64,000 bases of DNA, taken from NCBI RefSeq assembly GCF_014197755.1, contig NZ_JACIGE010000005.1, forward strand, positions 1 to 64,000. Reading direction: 5' to 3'. A program made the translations under genes and the position numbers. Under the pieces are notes generated by a model that saw only the letters and a list, made by a program, of their open reading frames with translations, was not told the origin of the DNA and searched no databases. This document shows positions 45,848 through 53,274 of the stretch, in pieces. Position 1 is the first letter of the stretch, and the number at the start of each line of letters is the position of its first letter. The stretch is from Rhodocyclus tenuis (GTDB taxonomy: Bacteria; Pseudomonadota; Gammaproteobacteria; Burkholderiales; Rhodocyclaceae).

Positions 45848-46401
45848 TACGAGATTCCTAGTGCTTCGCGGATTGCTGCTTGTGTTTCGGGCGTCACGCC
45901 CCCCTTCTTCTGCAGAGCATCGAGCTTCTTCGCCTGCTCTTCGAGCAGCTTCCGCCGCGTTTCTTCCTGCACCTCGAGTCGAAACTTCTTCTGATTGACC
46001 GACGCCCGCGCCAGGGTGGCAATGTTCTTTGCAGCTTTCGACAGCAGTCCGATCCGGTCTTCCGGCTTCACCCCCTCTTCATCGGCCTCCTGCAGATTCA
46101 CGATGCTCTCGAAGAGCTCGGTCTGCACCAGGGCGATCACCGCTTCCGAGCGCGCGTCCTGGTCATCGGCCGCCCCCTCGGTCAGGAAGCGCGCCGCCTC
46201 CGTACTGGCCTTGATGGCAGCGAAGCGCCGCTCGATCTTCTGGCCATAGCGATGGATCGCGCTCTTGCTGATGCTGTAGCCGCGCTCCCGCATCATCTCT
46301 TCCAGCGCCTGGTAGCCGCTGAAATTGCTTTCCGCGAGCGCACGCTCAAGCCACCGACGAACGTCCTCCGGCAGTCCGTCAATGTTCGACCGCCGAGCCA
46401 T
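45847..46401 (-). CDS. DUF3486 protein (Mu gp27), probable small terminase
   Basis: 184 residues starting MARRSNIDGLPEDVRRWLERALAESNFSGYQALEE, the standard DUF3486 opening, with an HTH-like start and a coiled-coil C-terminus. This position before the large subunit suggests DNA recognition for packaging. Confidence 0.88.
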   Translation of the reverse strand: MARRSNIDGLPEDVRRWLERALAESNFSGYQALEEMMRERGYSISKSAIHRYGQKIERRFAAIKASTEAARFLTEGAADDQDARSEAVIALVQTELFESIVNLQEADEEGVKPEDRIGLLSKAAKNIATLARASVNQKKFRLEVQEETRRKLLEEQAKKLDALQKKGGVTPETQAAIREALGIS

Positions 46402-46712
46402 CACTCGCTCCAGTACTTCTCGGGACGGGCGATGCCGGGCGCGCAGTCGATCGTGTATTCGGCGATATCGACGCCGTAGCGCGTCAGATCCGCAAACCAC
46501 GCGCCCGACGGCATCTTGTTCAGATCGACCAGTCGCCGATCCGCCAGGTAATCCAGTTCGCGCCGGACCTCCAGCAAGGTCGCATCCGGATAGATTGCCC
46601 GCATCACGTCGAGCAGGAAGGTTTCGCTGCTGGTATGCGGCCTCGCCTTGTCCAGCGTGTTGATCAGATTCCAGCGCATCGACTCGCGCCGAACTTTGGC
46701 GGTATCAACCAT
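46401..46712 (-). CDS. Mu gp26-like winged-helix protein
   Basis: 103 residues: VRRESMRWNLINTLDKARPHTSSETFLLDVMRAIYPDATLLEVRRELDYLADRRLVDL is a winged-helix pattern. It lies where Mu has gp26 in the packaging operon; function not established. Overlaps gp27 by 1 bp. Confidence 0.75.
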   Translation of the reverse strand: MVDTAKVRRESMRWNLINTLDKARPHTSSETFLLDVMRAIYPDATLLEVRRELDYLADRRLVDLNKMPSGAWFADLTRYGVDIAEYTIDCAPGIARPEKYWSE

Positions 46713-47094
46713 TGCTTACTCCCCTCATTTGCACCACCTCCAGCTTGCTGTAGAGCGCGTCGAGCTTTGCCTCGATCACGCTTTGCCCACGCACGTAGTC
46801 TTCCCGCCGCACGTAATTCACCGGCAGCTCCGCCTGCCAGCGCAAAAAGTCGCGCTCAAGCGTCGCCACCTGATCGGCAGTGCGATCGGCCTGCGCGATG
46901 TAACGGTCGATGTGCTCGCGCAGCGCCTTACTGCCCACCTCGCGCGCCTCTTCCTGCGCCTTGAATTTCTCGCTGAGGCGCTGATCGATCTGCGCGCCCA
47001 GCACGCGAGCAAAGCCGAAAACGCAGCCCATGAAAGTGATCGCCAGCATGACCAGAAAGGTGATCAGCCCCCAAAGCTCAACCTGAACAGTCAT
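46705..47094 (-). CDS. DUF2730 protein (Mu gp25), membrane-anchored coiled coil
   Basis: 129 residues: one N-terminal transmembrane helix (LWGLITFLVMLAITFMGCVFG) followed by a long charged coiled coil. This matches DUF2730/Mu gp25. Given its lysis-module neighbours it could contribute to cell envelope disruption. ATG 47094 has GGAGACGG just upstream. Confidence 0.82.
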   Translation of the reverse strand: MTVQVELWGLITFLVMLAITFMGCVFGFARVLGAQIDQRLSEKFKAQEEAREVGSKALREHIDRYIAQADRTADQVATLERDFLRWQAELPVNYVRREDYVRGQSVIEAKLDALYSKLEVVQMRGVSNG

Positions 47095-47366
47095 CACCGT
47101 CTCCGTGCATGCGCTAGTTCGCGCTCAAGATCGTTTGCGCATTCGACGCACGTCTGCACGCCGGGATAGGCGGCTCGACGAGCGTCGGGGATCGGGGCAT
47201 CGCAGATCGCGCACTCTTTCGCGGAGTCGTCGATCGTCTTGTCGCGCAAGCCGCCTTTGCGGATCTGGGCGTCGATCGCGTCCGACACGAACTCGTCGGC
47301 GCGGGCGCAGCCATGATCAACGGGATCGACTGCGCGCTCAATGTCCTGGTCGAGGTTGTATGTCAC
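47094..47366 (-). CDS. TraR/DksA-type zinc finger protein
   Basis: 90 residues with two CxxC pairs, CAICDAPIPDARR and CVECANDLERE, spaced as in the C4 zinc finger of TraR/DksA. Short TraR-like proteins bind the RNA polymerase secondary channel; in this phage it may shift host transcription. Overlaps gp25 by 1 bp. Confidence 0.85.
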   Translation of the reverse strand: MTYNLDQDIERAVDPVDHGCARADEFVSDAIDAQIRKGGLRDKTIDDSAKECAICDAPIPDARRAAYPGVQTCVECANDLERELAHARRR

Positions 47367-47520
47367 TTAGGTTTTCCTGATCCAGTTGCACGATTTCGTA
47401 GATGGGCTTCACCGTCCAACTGCTCGACGGGGTCATCCAAGCCTTGAATGACCCCTCTGCATCGAGCAGCTGCAGACCTGACGCCTCGTTGCGAAAGACA
47501 TAGCCAACCCGCCGCAGCAT
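47338..47520 (-). CDS. Hypothetical small protein in the lysis module
   Basis: 60 residues from ATG 47520 (MLRRVGYVFRNEASGLQLLD...), ending KIYEIVQ-like sequence and PRPGH. No family recognised. It fills the gap between a two-helix membrane protein and the zinc finger gene, overlapping the latter by 29 bp. No clear ribosome binding site, so uncertain. Confidence 0.4.
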   Translation of the reverse strand: MLRRVGYVFRNEASGLQLLDAEGSFKAWMTPSSSWTVKPIYEIVQLDQENLSDIQPRPGH

Positions 47521-47537
47521 GATTGACGGTGAGAGAC

Positions 47538-47732
47538 TTACTCCTTGGCGAAGATCAGGCGCGCCAGCCACGTTAAGGCCCATGCAAAGCCCGAGAGCAC
47601 GGCGCAGTCGATTAACGCGAGCGCTGCGCCGATACCGGATGCGATGCCCCCCGCAGCGGCGATATGACCGACCCGCGCCAGCAGGGCAATCGTGATGGCA
47701 GCGGGCAGCAGCCAGATCCAGCGCGCCTTCAC
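47538..47732 (-). CDS. Two-helix membrane protein, possible second holin/antiholin
   Basis: 64 residues, GTG start overlapping the holin stop (GTGA). Two hydrophobic segments (WIWLLPAAITIALLARVG and IGAALALIDCAVLSGFAWALTW). Size and location fit a class II holin or antiholin acting with the larger three-helix protein. Confidence 0.6.
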   Translation of the reverse strand: MKARWIWLLPAAITIALLARVGHIAAAGGIASGIGAALALIDCAVLSGFAWALTWLARLIFAKE

Positions 47733-48250
47733 TTTTTGACTCCCGAGAGCAAGACATCCTTGTCGCGGCTGCCACGGCTGCTGCCGAACTCGAATTGATG
47801 CGCGTCGCGCAGGCAAAGGCCGAAGATGCCGGCAATGGTCGAGAGCAGGCCGACCACCTCGCCGGGGATGTCGGCGCGGAAGAGCGACAGCACCACCAGG
47901 CAGGCGACGAGCCCGATCACGTCGAAGAGCACCATCAGATCGGCCCGCTTGTTTGCGTAGCCGGCCTGGCGCAGCTTCACGTCTCGGTCGCGGGCGTCTT
48001 GCCGGTCGGCGAGGTACGCCGTCTCAAGCTCGCCGTCGGCCTTGATCACGGCAAGCTGGTAATCCTGCGCCAGCTTTGGGTCGGCCTGCAGCGCGGCCAG
48101 CGCTTGCTCGCCGCTGGCAGCACCGGTGACGGTCTTGGCCAGGGCGATGGCCTGCTCGGCGATGGCGACGGGCTTTTCGCCGACGCCGAAGTAGCGCAGC
48201 AGGCTCGGGGCAATCTGGGCGAGGCCCAGCGCAATGGTCAGCGGCTCCAT
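47729..48250 (-). CDS. Three-TM holin family protein
   Basis: 173 residues. The helical N-terminus (MEPLTIALGLAQIAPSLLRYFGVGEKP) and C-terminal hydrophobic pair (LMVLFDVIGLVACLVVLSLF and GEVVGLLSTIAGIFGLCL) match the 3TM holins used by gene transfer agents and Mu-like siphophages. It would permeabilize the inner membrane so the endolysin can reach the wall. ATG 48250 or GTG 48253. Confidence 0.8.
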   Translation of the reverse strand: MEPLTIALGLAQIAPSLLRYFGVGEKPVAIAEQAIALAKTVTGAASGEQALAALQADPKLAQDYQLAVIKADGELETAYLADRQDARDRDVKLRQAGYANKRADLMVLFDVIGLVACLVVLSLFRADIPGEVVGLLSTIAGIFGLCLRDAHQFEFGSSRGSRDKDVLLSGVKK

Positions 48251-48417
48251 CACGGCACCTGCAGCAGGTCGATGACCAAGGCCGGCCAGAAGACGATGTA
48301 GAGCAGCCGGCGCCAGCCGGTGATTTGAAAGTAGGCGGTGGCATGGGTTGCCCAGGCCATGCCGAGCAGCCAGCCGACGGAGAGCAAGGTCAGGCCAAGG
48401 GCGAGTAACGGTGTCAT
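48250..48417 (-). CDS. Small membrane protein between endolysin and holin
   Basis: 55 residues, MTPLLALGLTLLSVGWLLGMA... with a second hydrophobic stretch LLYIVFWPALVIDLLQ. ATG 48417 overlaps the endolysin stop (ATGA) and its stop overlaps the holin start, so it is an integral part of the lysis operon. Could be a holin partner; no lipoprotein signal, so not an obvious spanin. Confidence 0.65.
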   Translation of the reverse strand: MTPLLALGLTLLSVGWLLGMAWATHATAYFQITGWRRLLYIVFWPALVIDLLQVP

Positions 48418-48956
48418 CGTGATGTCTCCAGCAGGTGATCAGTCAGCGGCGCCATGCCGCCAGCGAGCCAGGTGCCGACGTCGAAGCCGGGGCAAACCTT
48501 GATCCACTCCTTCGGCTCGACCTTGCCGTCGCCGTCGGTATCGGGCGACAGATCGCGGTGCCCGACGATGCGGGCTGCCGGGTAGAGCTTGGCGAGCGAG
48601 TCGACAACGCCGCGAAGCGACTCCCATTGCGCGGGCGAGAACTTGTCAGTGCCGACGAGGCAAATGCCGAGCGAGTCGACGTTGTGGCCCTGTACGTGGG
48701 CGCCGATCTCGGCGGGGGCGCGGCCGGTGACGATGGCGCCGTTGGTGTAGAGGACGAAGTGGTAGCCGATGGCGGCCAGCTGTGGGTTGAACGCCTGGCG
48801 TACCTTGGGCGAGCGGCGGAAGCCGCGCGCCTGGTGCATGGCGTCGATGGCCTGCACGGGCGTGCGCTGGCCCGGCGTGCCTGGGCTGCCGCGGAACAGG
48901 CTGTCGCCGTTTGGCGTTGCAGCGCAGTGGATGACGATGAGATTGATTGGACGCAT
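48414..48956 (-). CDS. Endolysin, N-acetylmuramoyl-L-alanine amidase
   Basis: 180 residues of the Amidase_2/PGRP fold: N-terminal LIVIHCAATPNGD with the zinc His, YHFVLYTNGAIVTGR, GHNVDSLGICLVG, and AARIVGHRDLSPDTDGDGKVEPKEWIKVCPGFD with the remaining His and Cys zinc ligands. It cleaves the amide bond between muramic acid and the stem peptide. No signal peptide, so it depends on the holins. First gene of the lysis/late operon, directly preceded by a two-dyad element. Confidence 0.92.
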   Translation of the reverse strand: MRPINLIVIHCAATPNGDSLFRGSPGTPGQRTPVQAIDAMHQARGFRRSPKVRQAFNPQLAAIGYHFVLYTNGAIVTGRAPAEIGAHVQGHNVDSLGICLVGTDKFSPAQWESLRGVVDSLAKLYPAARIVGHRDLSPDTDGDGKVEPKEWIKVCPGFDVGTWLAGGMAPLTDHLLETSR

Positions 48957-49009
48957 GCCGCCATCGTGGCGGCTGAGGCACCGCGGGATAAGGCGGAAAT
49001 GGTTCCGCC
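48957..49009 (-). promoter_or_regulatory. Two-dyad element upstream of the lysis operon
   Basis: Read towards the gene: GGCGGAA-N4-TTCCGCC, TTATCC, 12 bases, GCCGCCACGATGGCGGC, ATG. Same order and exact spacing as the copy at 40493-40545. Candidate late promoter/leader; probable activator is the Mor-like protein encoded just upstream (49318-49734). Confidence 0.55.
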
Positions 49010-49110
49010 TGCGATGCGTCCGTCCTTTTTTAAGCTACGACTACGGCATTGCAGTGTCAAATGCCGCTAGAATTTGGTCTCAGAGTGATGCTATCGGCAA
49101 GGAGAAGATC

Positions 49111-49314
49111 GTGATTGATCTATACGGCGTCTTGGGCCTGGCAACCATTGCCCTGTTGATTCTGGTTTATTTCGTACCGGCGATCGTCGCTTACCGCAGA
49201 GGGCATCATCAGCGCAACGCAATCGCCATCCTCAACCTGTTTTTGGGCTGGACGCTGCTCGGTTGGGTCGGCGCACTCGTGTGGTCGGCGACTCAGGTCC
49301 GCAGCGCCAGCTGA
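49111..49314 (+). CDS. Superinfection immunity (Imm-like) membrane protein
   Basis: 67 residues on the plus strand, against the surrounding phage genes. Two hydrophobic helices (IALLILVYFVPAIVAYRRG and AIAILNLFLGWTLLGWVGALVW) match the superinfection immunity family whose best-known member is phage T4 Imm, which blocks DNA injection of related phages. GTG 49111 has AAGGAGAAG upstream; a TAGAAT at 49068-49073 may be its -10. A lone, divergent gene with its own promoter suggests expression from the prophage. Confidence 0.8.
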   Translation: MIDLYGVLGLATIALLILVYFVPAIVAYRRGHHQRNAIAILNLFLGWTLLGWVGALVWSATQVRSAS

Positions 49315-49317
49315 CGG

Positions 49318-49734
49318 TCAGAACAATCCCATCTGACCGTCGTCGCCGGCGCAGCGCTCGATGTTGCGAATGTGCCGCTCCGAGAGCTGGTGCTCGCCAG
49401 CCAGCGCCGACTGACTGATGCCCTGCGCCCGGCTCTGCATGATGTGGGCGTTACGCACGGCGCGGACGTAACCGAGCGCCCGCGGGATCTCCAACCGCTC
49501 GCCAGCGTACGCCTGGCATAGCGCTTCGGCCGGCGCCTGTCCGATCAGCTTGACCAGCTGGTGATCGGCATCGACGCCGGCGGGGAAGTAAATGCGCCGC
49601 CCACCGCGCGCTTCGACGAGGCGCAGCGCCGCCGGGATGCCGATAATCTCGGCGATCGCGCGCAGCTCTCCGGGCAAGAGGTCGAGCAGATCCTCGTCGC
49701 CGCTGGCCGTGCTGTCGTGCTTACGATCAGTCAT
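49318..49734 (-). CDS. mor: Mor/C-family transcription activator
   Basis: 138 residues. The C-terminal half is the Mor family core: YFPAGVDADHQLVKLIGQAPAEALCQAYAGERLEIPR, then a helix-turn-helix with ISQSALAGEHQLSERHIRNIER. In Mu, Mor activates the middle promoter and C the late promoters; a single gene may do both here. ATG 49734 overlaps the gemA stop by 4 bp. Confidence 0.9.
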   Translation of the reverse strand: MTDRKHDSTASGDEDLLDLLPGELRAIAEIIGIPAALRLVEARGGRRIYFPAGVDADHQLVKLIGQAPAEALCQAYAGERLEIPRALGYVRAVRNAHIMQSRAQGISQSALAGEHQLSERHIRNIERCAGDDGQMGLF

Positions 49735-50192
49735 GGCTTCGCCCCATTCGCAGCACGGTAACGGATGGTCCGCTCCAACGCCGATGACACCTTGCCGAGC
49801 TGCTCGGCGCTCAAAAACTCCCAGCGCTCGATGGCCGGGAAAATCCGCCGGCCGACAGCGTAGGCGTAGGGCCAGTCGGCATCGAGCGCGCGCAGCTGCA
49901 CGGCAATCTTGGCGCTGATGTCTTCCTTGGTCGCCGCCGGCGCCTTGTGGCGCTGCGCGGCGGGCTTGGCCTTGGGCGGCTTGGGCTTCCAGCCGCAGGC
50001 GCGAAAGTGCGCGAGCACCGCTGCGCGGCCGGCGTGGTCGAGGTCGGCCGACGAGCGCACGCGGCCGAGCGACCACAGGATGGCGCGGTAGGTGTCGTCG
50101 GCCATGCCAAGGTCTTTCTTGGCGATGTGGATCTGTGCCAGCTCGGGCTGTCGGCGCACGGCTTGACTGCGGTGGTAGGGGCTGGTTTTCAT
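49731..50192 (-). CDS. gemA: GemA-like regulatory protein (Mu gp16, DUF1018)
   Basis: 153 residues: LAQIHIAKKDLGMADDTYRAILW is the DUF1018 hallmark, followed by a Lys/Pro-rich linker and a second helical part. GemA alters host gene expression and DNA supercoiling in Mu. Coupled to mor and the ASCH gene by 4-bp overlaps. Confidence 0.88.
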   Translation of the reverse strand: MKTSPYHRSQAVRRQPELAQIHIAKKDLGMADDTYRAILWSLGRVRSSADLDHAGRAAVLAHFRACGWKPKPPKAKPAAQRHKAPAATKEDISAKIAVQLRALDADWPYAYAVGRRIFPAIERWEFLSAEQLGKVSSALERTIRYRAANGAKP

Positions 50193-50587
50193 GGCGACAC
50201 CTTCAATAGGTGATCAGGCACGTCGAAGAAGCCAAGCTGGCCCTTAAACGGGATGAACGGAAGCGGCTCCGGATCGCGCAGGAGAAAGCCATAGCGACCG
50301 ACGAACCACCGAGAGTCGCTTTTGGTAACGCAATCGACGATCTCAACGCTGCCGACGATGCCGCCGCGCGCGATGTTCTTGCTCGTCAGTCCAGCATTGA
50401 CAGCCTTGGGCGATAGGCCGCTGCCTTGGGCGAACTCCCACGCGTCTTGCCACTCTTCGTACGTCATGCCCTTACTGGCATGGATCAACACACGCCCTCG
50501 AAATCGCGTCGCCCAGTCGCGGTTCTCGACATCCTTGCCGTTCAAGATCATCCATGCCCACGGCTGGCGGATAGAAATGGCTTTCAT
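50189..50587 (-). CDS. ASCH domain protein
   Basis: 132 residues starting MKAISIRQPWAWMILNGKDVENRDW, an unmistakable ASCH domain opening, and RGRVLIHASKGM. ASCH domains bind RNA or act on modified nucleosides. It could relate to host takeover or to the phage methylation system; no direct evidence. ATG 50587, overlap of 4 bp with the previous gene. Confidence 0.85.
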   Translation of the reverse strand: MKAISIRQPWAWMILNGKDVENRDWATRFRGRVLIHASKGMTYEEWQDAWEFAQGSGLSPKAVNAGLTSKNIARGGIVGSVEIVDCVTKSDSRWFVGRYGFLLRDPEPLPFIPFKGQLGFFDVPDHLLKVSP

Positions 50588-50940
50588 GGCGCCTCCGCAA
50601 ACATGTCGAGGGTGCGTTCGCAGCGCGGCGTGGGGATGGGGTCGCCGGCCGGAACGAACGCCGTGCAGCACGGCTGACCGTCGTTGCCGATCCGCCATTC
50701 CTTCGGGTACTTTTCGTCCTCGACGTCGTAGCACATCGTGTTGCCGACGATGTCGCAGCGCTCGTTGTCGTCGCACTCGAATACGTCTCGGTCTTCGCGC
50801 AGCGCCTTGTCGCGCTGGCACGCAAAGCACCAGTGCGAAATGAAGATTTCGCCTTCGGTGCCGTTGCTCGGGCGGTACTTTTTGCCGGCGCTGGCGACGA
50901 GCATGGCCGCGAGGGGGGCTGGAAAGATGGCTTTGGGCAT
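50584..50940 (-). CDS. Cysteine-rich hypothetical early protein
   Basis: 118 residues with CFACQRDK, CDDNERCDIVGNTMC and PCC, suggesting a metal site. Not a known family to me. ATG 50940 has GGGAG upstream; GTG 50967 is a longer alternative that overlaps the previous stop. Confidence 0.6.
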   Translation of the reverse strand: MPKAIFPAPLAAMLVASAGKKYRPSNGTEGEIFISHWCFACQRDKALREDRDVFECDDNERCDIVGNTMCYDVEDEKYPKEWRIGNDGQPCCTAFVPAGDPIPTPRCERTLDMFAEAP

Positions 50941-50963
50941 GGCGCTACTCCCTGATATCGACT

Positions 50964-51398
50964 TCACTCAGCCCCGGCCGTCATCAGTTCGATGTCGGTG
51001 CAGGTTTTACGGATGTGCCGGCAGAAGGCTTTTCCGTTCGGAAATGTCGGGGTCCAGTAGGTGTGCTTCTGGTTCAGCGCTTCGACATTGCGCTTTCTCT
51101 CTGCGGCGGGAAGGGCGCGGCTCTTCGAGAGCCGCTCGTAGAGCTGGCGCAGTTTTCCGGTCAGCACCGGGCGCGAAACCGGGCGGCAGAATTTCTTCGC
51201 TTCTTCGGCCTCACCCTTGAACCATTCGCCCCGCATGTAGCCGTCGACGTAGATCGCGACGTGGTACCTCATAGACGTTTTGCTGTCGCGCGAGACACAA
51301 GCGGTTACGGCATACCCATCGCACTTGATCTCGACACGCCCCCACGGCAACGAGAGTTGCTCTTCGATCTTGGCCCACTGTTCTTTGCTGATTGCCAT
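50964..51398 (-). CDS. Hypothetical phage early protein
   Basis: 144 residues starting MAISKEQWAKIEEQLSLPWGRVEIKCDGY, with KFCRPVSRPVLTGKLRQLYERLSK. Proteins beginning like this are common in Mu-like siphophages near gemA but uncharacterized. GGAG lies 8 nt before ATG 51398. Upstream is an 82-bp leader with two overlapping hairpins. Confidence 0.65.
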   Translation of the reverse strand: MAISKEQWAKIEEQLSLPWGRVEIKCDGYAVTACVSRDSKTSMRYHVAIYVDGYMRGEWFKGEAEEAKKFCRPVSRPVLTGKLRQLYERLSKSRALPAAERKRNVEALNQKHTYWTPTFPNGKAFCRHIRKTCTDIELMTAGAE

Positions 51399-51416
51399 GT
51401 TCGTCTCCGTTAAATC

Positions 51417-51461
51417 GCTTCGGCTTTCTCCCGAAGCCGCCCGACGCTTAACGCGGGCGGC
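51417..51461 (-). repeat. Two overlapping hairpins after rdgC
   Basis: On the minus strand: GCCGCCCG (51461-51454) pairs with CGGGCGGC (51443-51436), and GCTTCGG (51437-51431) pairs with CCGAAGC (51423-51417). The hairpins share bases 51436-51437. They lie between rdgC and the next gene and could act as terminator or attenuator, though the T-tract is weak (ATTTAACGG). Confidence 0.55.
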
Positions 51462-51480
51462 TTGAGGCGAGAGCCGGCGT

Positions 51481-52374
51481 TTAAGGGGATTCGCCGCCGA
51501 CAACGTCGATCAGGTCGGCAAAGAGCTTTGCCAGTTCGCCGGCCATCAGCGTGAAGTCGAGGTCAAAGCGCTCGTCCTCGTTGCTGACGTCGGTCTCGTT
51601 TTCTTCCTTGAGGATGTCGAGGAAGGCGACGCGCTTGATCGCGCCCGACTCGCCGAACTGGAAGGAAATGCGGTCGTTCCAGGTCATGCCGAGGCGCGTC
51701 ACCGTCTTGCCGGCGGCGATGTGGGCGCGGATTTCCTCGCCGTCGAGGCTGTGTTTCGCGTAGCGCACGGTCGCCTTTTCCGGCGAGCGCAGTTCCAGAT
51801 CCTGATCAATCGAGAATCCGGCCGGCGCTTCGTTGTCGGCGACCCAGCCGGTCATCGCCGCCACCGGCGAGCGCGCCAGATGCAGCGGCTTGGCCGGCAG
51901 CGATTCGAGCGTCTTGTACAGCGCTTCGAGGAATTCCTCGGCCTTGGCCGGCGTGGCGGAATCAACGACCAGCCAGCCGTTCTTCGGGTCGATCCAGCCG
52001 AAGGTGGTGCGGCGGCGCACGAAGGCGCGCGGCAGCAGCTCTTCGGTGATGAGCTCCTTCAGCTCGCGCATTTCCTTGCGGCCGACGCGGCGTCCTTCGT
52101 TCTCGCGGATTTCTTCAGCGCGGTCCCTGGCAACGCGGGCCACGACGGCAGCGGGCAGCAGCTTCTGCTCGATGCCGAGCGCAAGCAGCCACTGGCCGTT
52201 GACCGCGTGCACCAATTCGCCGCCCTCACGCGGCGCTACCCAGCCCCGCGCCTCAGACTCCAGCGCGGCGCAAGAAATGAGCGGGCGCTGCACCAACTGC
52301 TCCGACAGACGTTCGGCAGTCACCCACCAGTTGCTCGGCAGGCGGAAAATGATGAGATTCTTGAACCAGATCAT
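51481..52374 (-). CDS. rdgC: RdgC-like recombination-associated protein
   Basis: 297 residues, full length against about 303 in E. coli: MIWFKNLIIFRLPSNW, RELKELITEELLPRAFVRRRTTFGWIDPKNGWLVVDS and DFTLMAGELAKLFADLID are RdgC signatures. RdgC is a DNA-binding ring that inhibits RecA. Here it is coupled to gam (4-bp overlap), suggesting the phage uses both to manage DNA ends and recombination during transposition. Confidence 0.93.
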   Translation of the reverse strand: MIWFKNLIIFRLPSNWWVTAERLSEQLVQRPLISCAALESEARGWVAPREGGELVHAVNGQWLLALGIEQKLLPAAVVARVARDRAEEIRENEGRRVGRKEMRELKELITEELLPRAFVRRRTTFGWIDPKNGWLVVDSATPAKAEEFLEALYKTLESLPAKPLHLARSPVAAMTGWVADNEAPAGFSIDQDLELRSPEKATVRYAKHSLDGEEIRAHIAAGKTVTRLGMTWNDRISFQFGESGAIKRVAFLDILKEENETDVSNEDERFDLDFTLMAGELAKLFADLIDVVGGESP

Positions 52375-52907
52375 GCTGCCTCCCCGGCCAGTTCGGCCTC
52401 AAACGGAACGACCACGAAATCCTCGCCCTGCTGGATGCTGATGCCAGGCACCGCCACTACGGCCTCCGGCTCGTTGAGGATCGCGTCCTTGTTCACTTCG
52501 TCCTTGCTGCGGATGAAGCGCGTCAGGCCCATGCGGCGCAGGATGTCGAGCACCGCCTCGGCGCCGGTGACGCGCACGCTCGGCGGGCGCAGGCGCCAGA
52601 GGATTTCGCCGGTGGTGAGTGCGGCGGTCTTCACCTTGCCCCCCTGCGTGAGCGCATCGCGGTTGGCCTCGGCCCACGTCTGCACGCCCTGCGTGAGGGC
52701 AGCGATGCGGGCGTTGTGCGGCTCGGCTGCGGCCTCCCAGCGTTCTTTCACGCGCGCCAGCTCGTCGTTCATGTCAGCGGTGAGCCGGGTCAGCTCGCGC
52801 TGCCGTTCGCCGATCTCGCGCACGGCCTCGGCGGCCTGCTCGCGGTTCTGCGGCACCGCGACAATCGCGGCGGCCGATTTGATGCGGGTTTTTGCTTTGG
52901 GAGGCAT
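52371..52907 (-). CDS. gam: Host-nuclease inhibitor Gam (Mu Gam-like)
   Basis: 178 residues: coiled-coil N-terminal half (REIGERQRELTRLTADMNDELARVKE) then GEILWRLRPPSVRVTGAEAVLDILRRMGLTRFIRSKDEVNKDAI, diagnostic for Mu Gam, a Ku-like protein that coats double-strand ends and blocks exonucleases such as RecBCD. It is preceded by 46 bp rich in AAGGTGGG. Confidence 0.93.
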   Translation of the reverse strand: MPPKAKTRIKSAAAIVAVPQNREQAAEAVREIGERQRELTRLTADMNDELARVKERWEAAAEPHNARIAALTQGVQTWAEANRDALTQGGKVKTAALTTGEILWRLRPPSVRVTGAEAVLDILRRMGLTRFIRSKDEVNKDAILNEPEAVVAVPGISIQQGEDFVVVPFEAELAGEAA

Positions 52908-52953
52908 GGTTTCTCCTGGTGGTGGGAAGGTGGTGGGAAGGTGGGTAAAGGGG

Positions 52954-53274
52954 TCAGGTGCGCAGCTTGAGCTGGCCGAGCAGATCGGCCAGCGGAACGC
53001 GGCGCAGGCGCGAAGCGAGCGTCAGGCTGTGCAGGGCGCGGTTGTCCAAAAAGCGGCACGTCTCTTCCAGCTCGGCCGCGTTTTCGGCGATGTAGTAGCC
53101 GCTGCGCGGGTGGCCGCAGACGGCCACGCCGTCCATGCGCAGATCGGTGATGGCGGTGCGCACGCCGCGCTGGCCGGCATGCAGCTGCCGGGCGAGCGCG
53201 GCGGCGGTGATGCCTTTGCTGGCGCCGATGTGCTGCGACAGCGCGGCAAGGCAGGCGGGTTTAATCGGCGGCAT
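52954..53274 (-). CDS. Winged-helix early protein
   Basis: 106 residues with LAALSQHIGASKGITAAALARQLHAGQRGVRTAITDLRMDGVAVCGHPRSGYYIA, a winged-helix fold including a wing of the type seen in DNA-binding regulators. Role unknown. Overlaps the next gene by 14 bp. Confidence 0.7.
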   Translation of the reverse strand: MPPIKPACLAALSQHIGASKGITAAALARQLHAGQRGVRTAITDLRMDGVAVCGHPRSGYYIAENAAELEETCRFLDNRALHSLTLASRLRRVPLADLLGQLKLRT

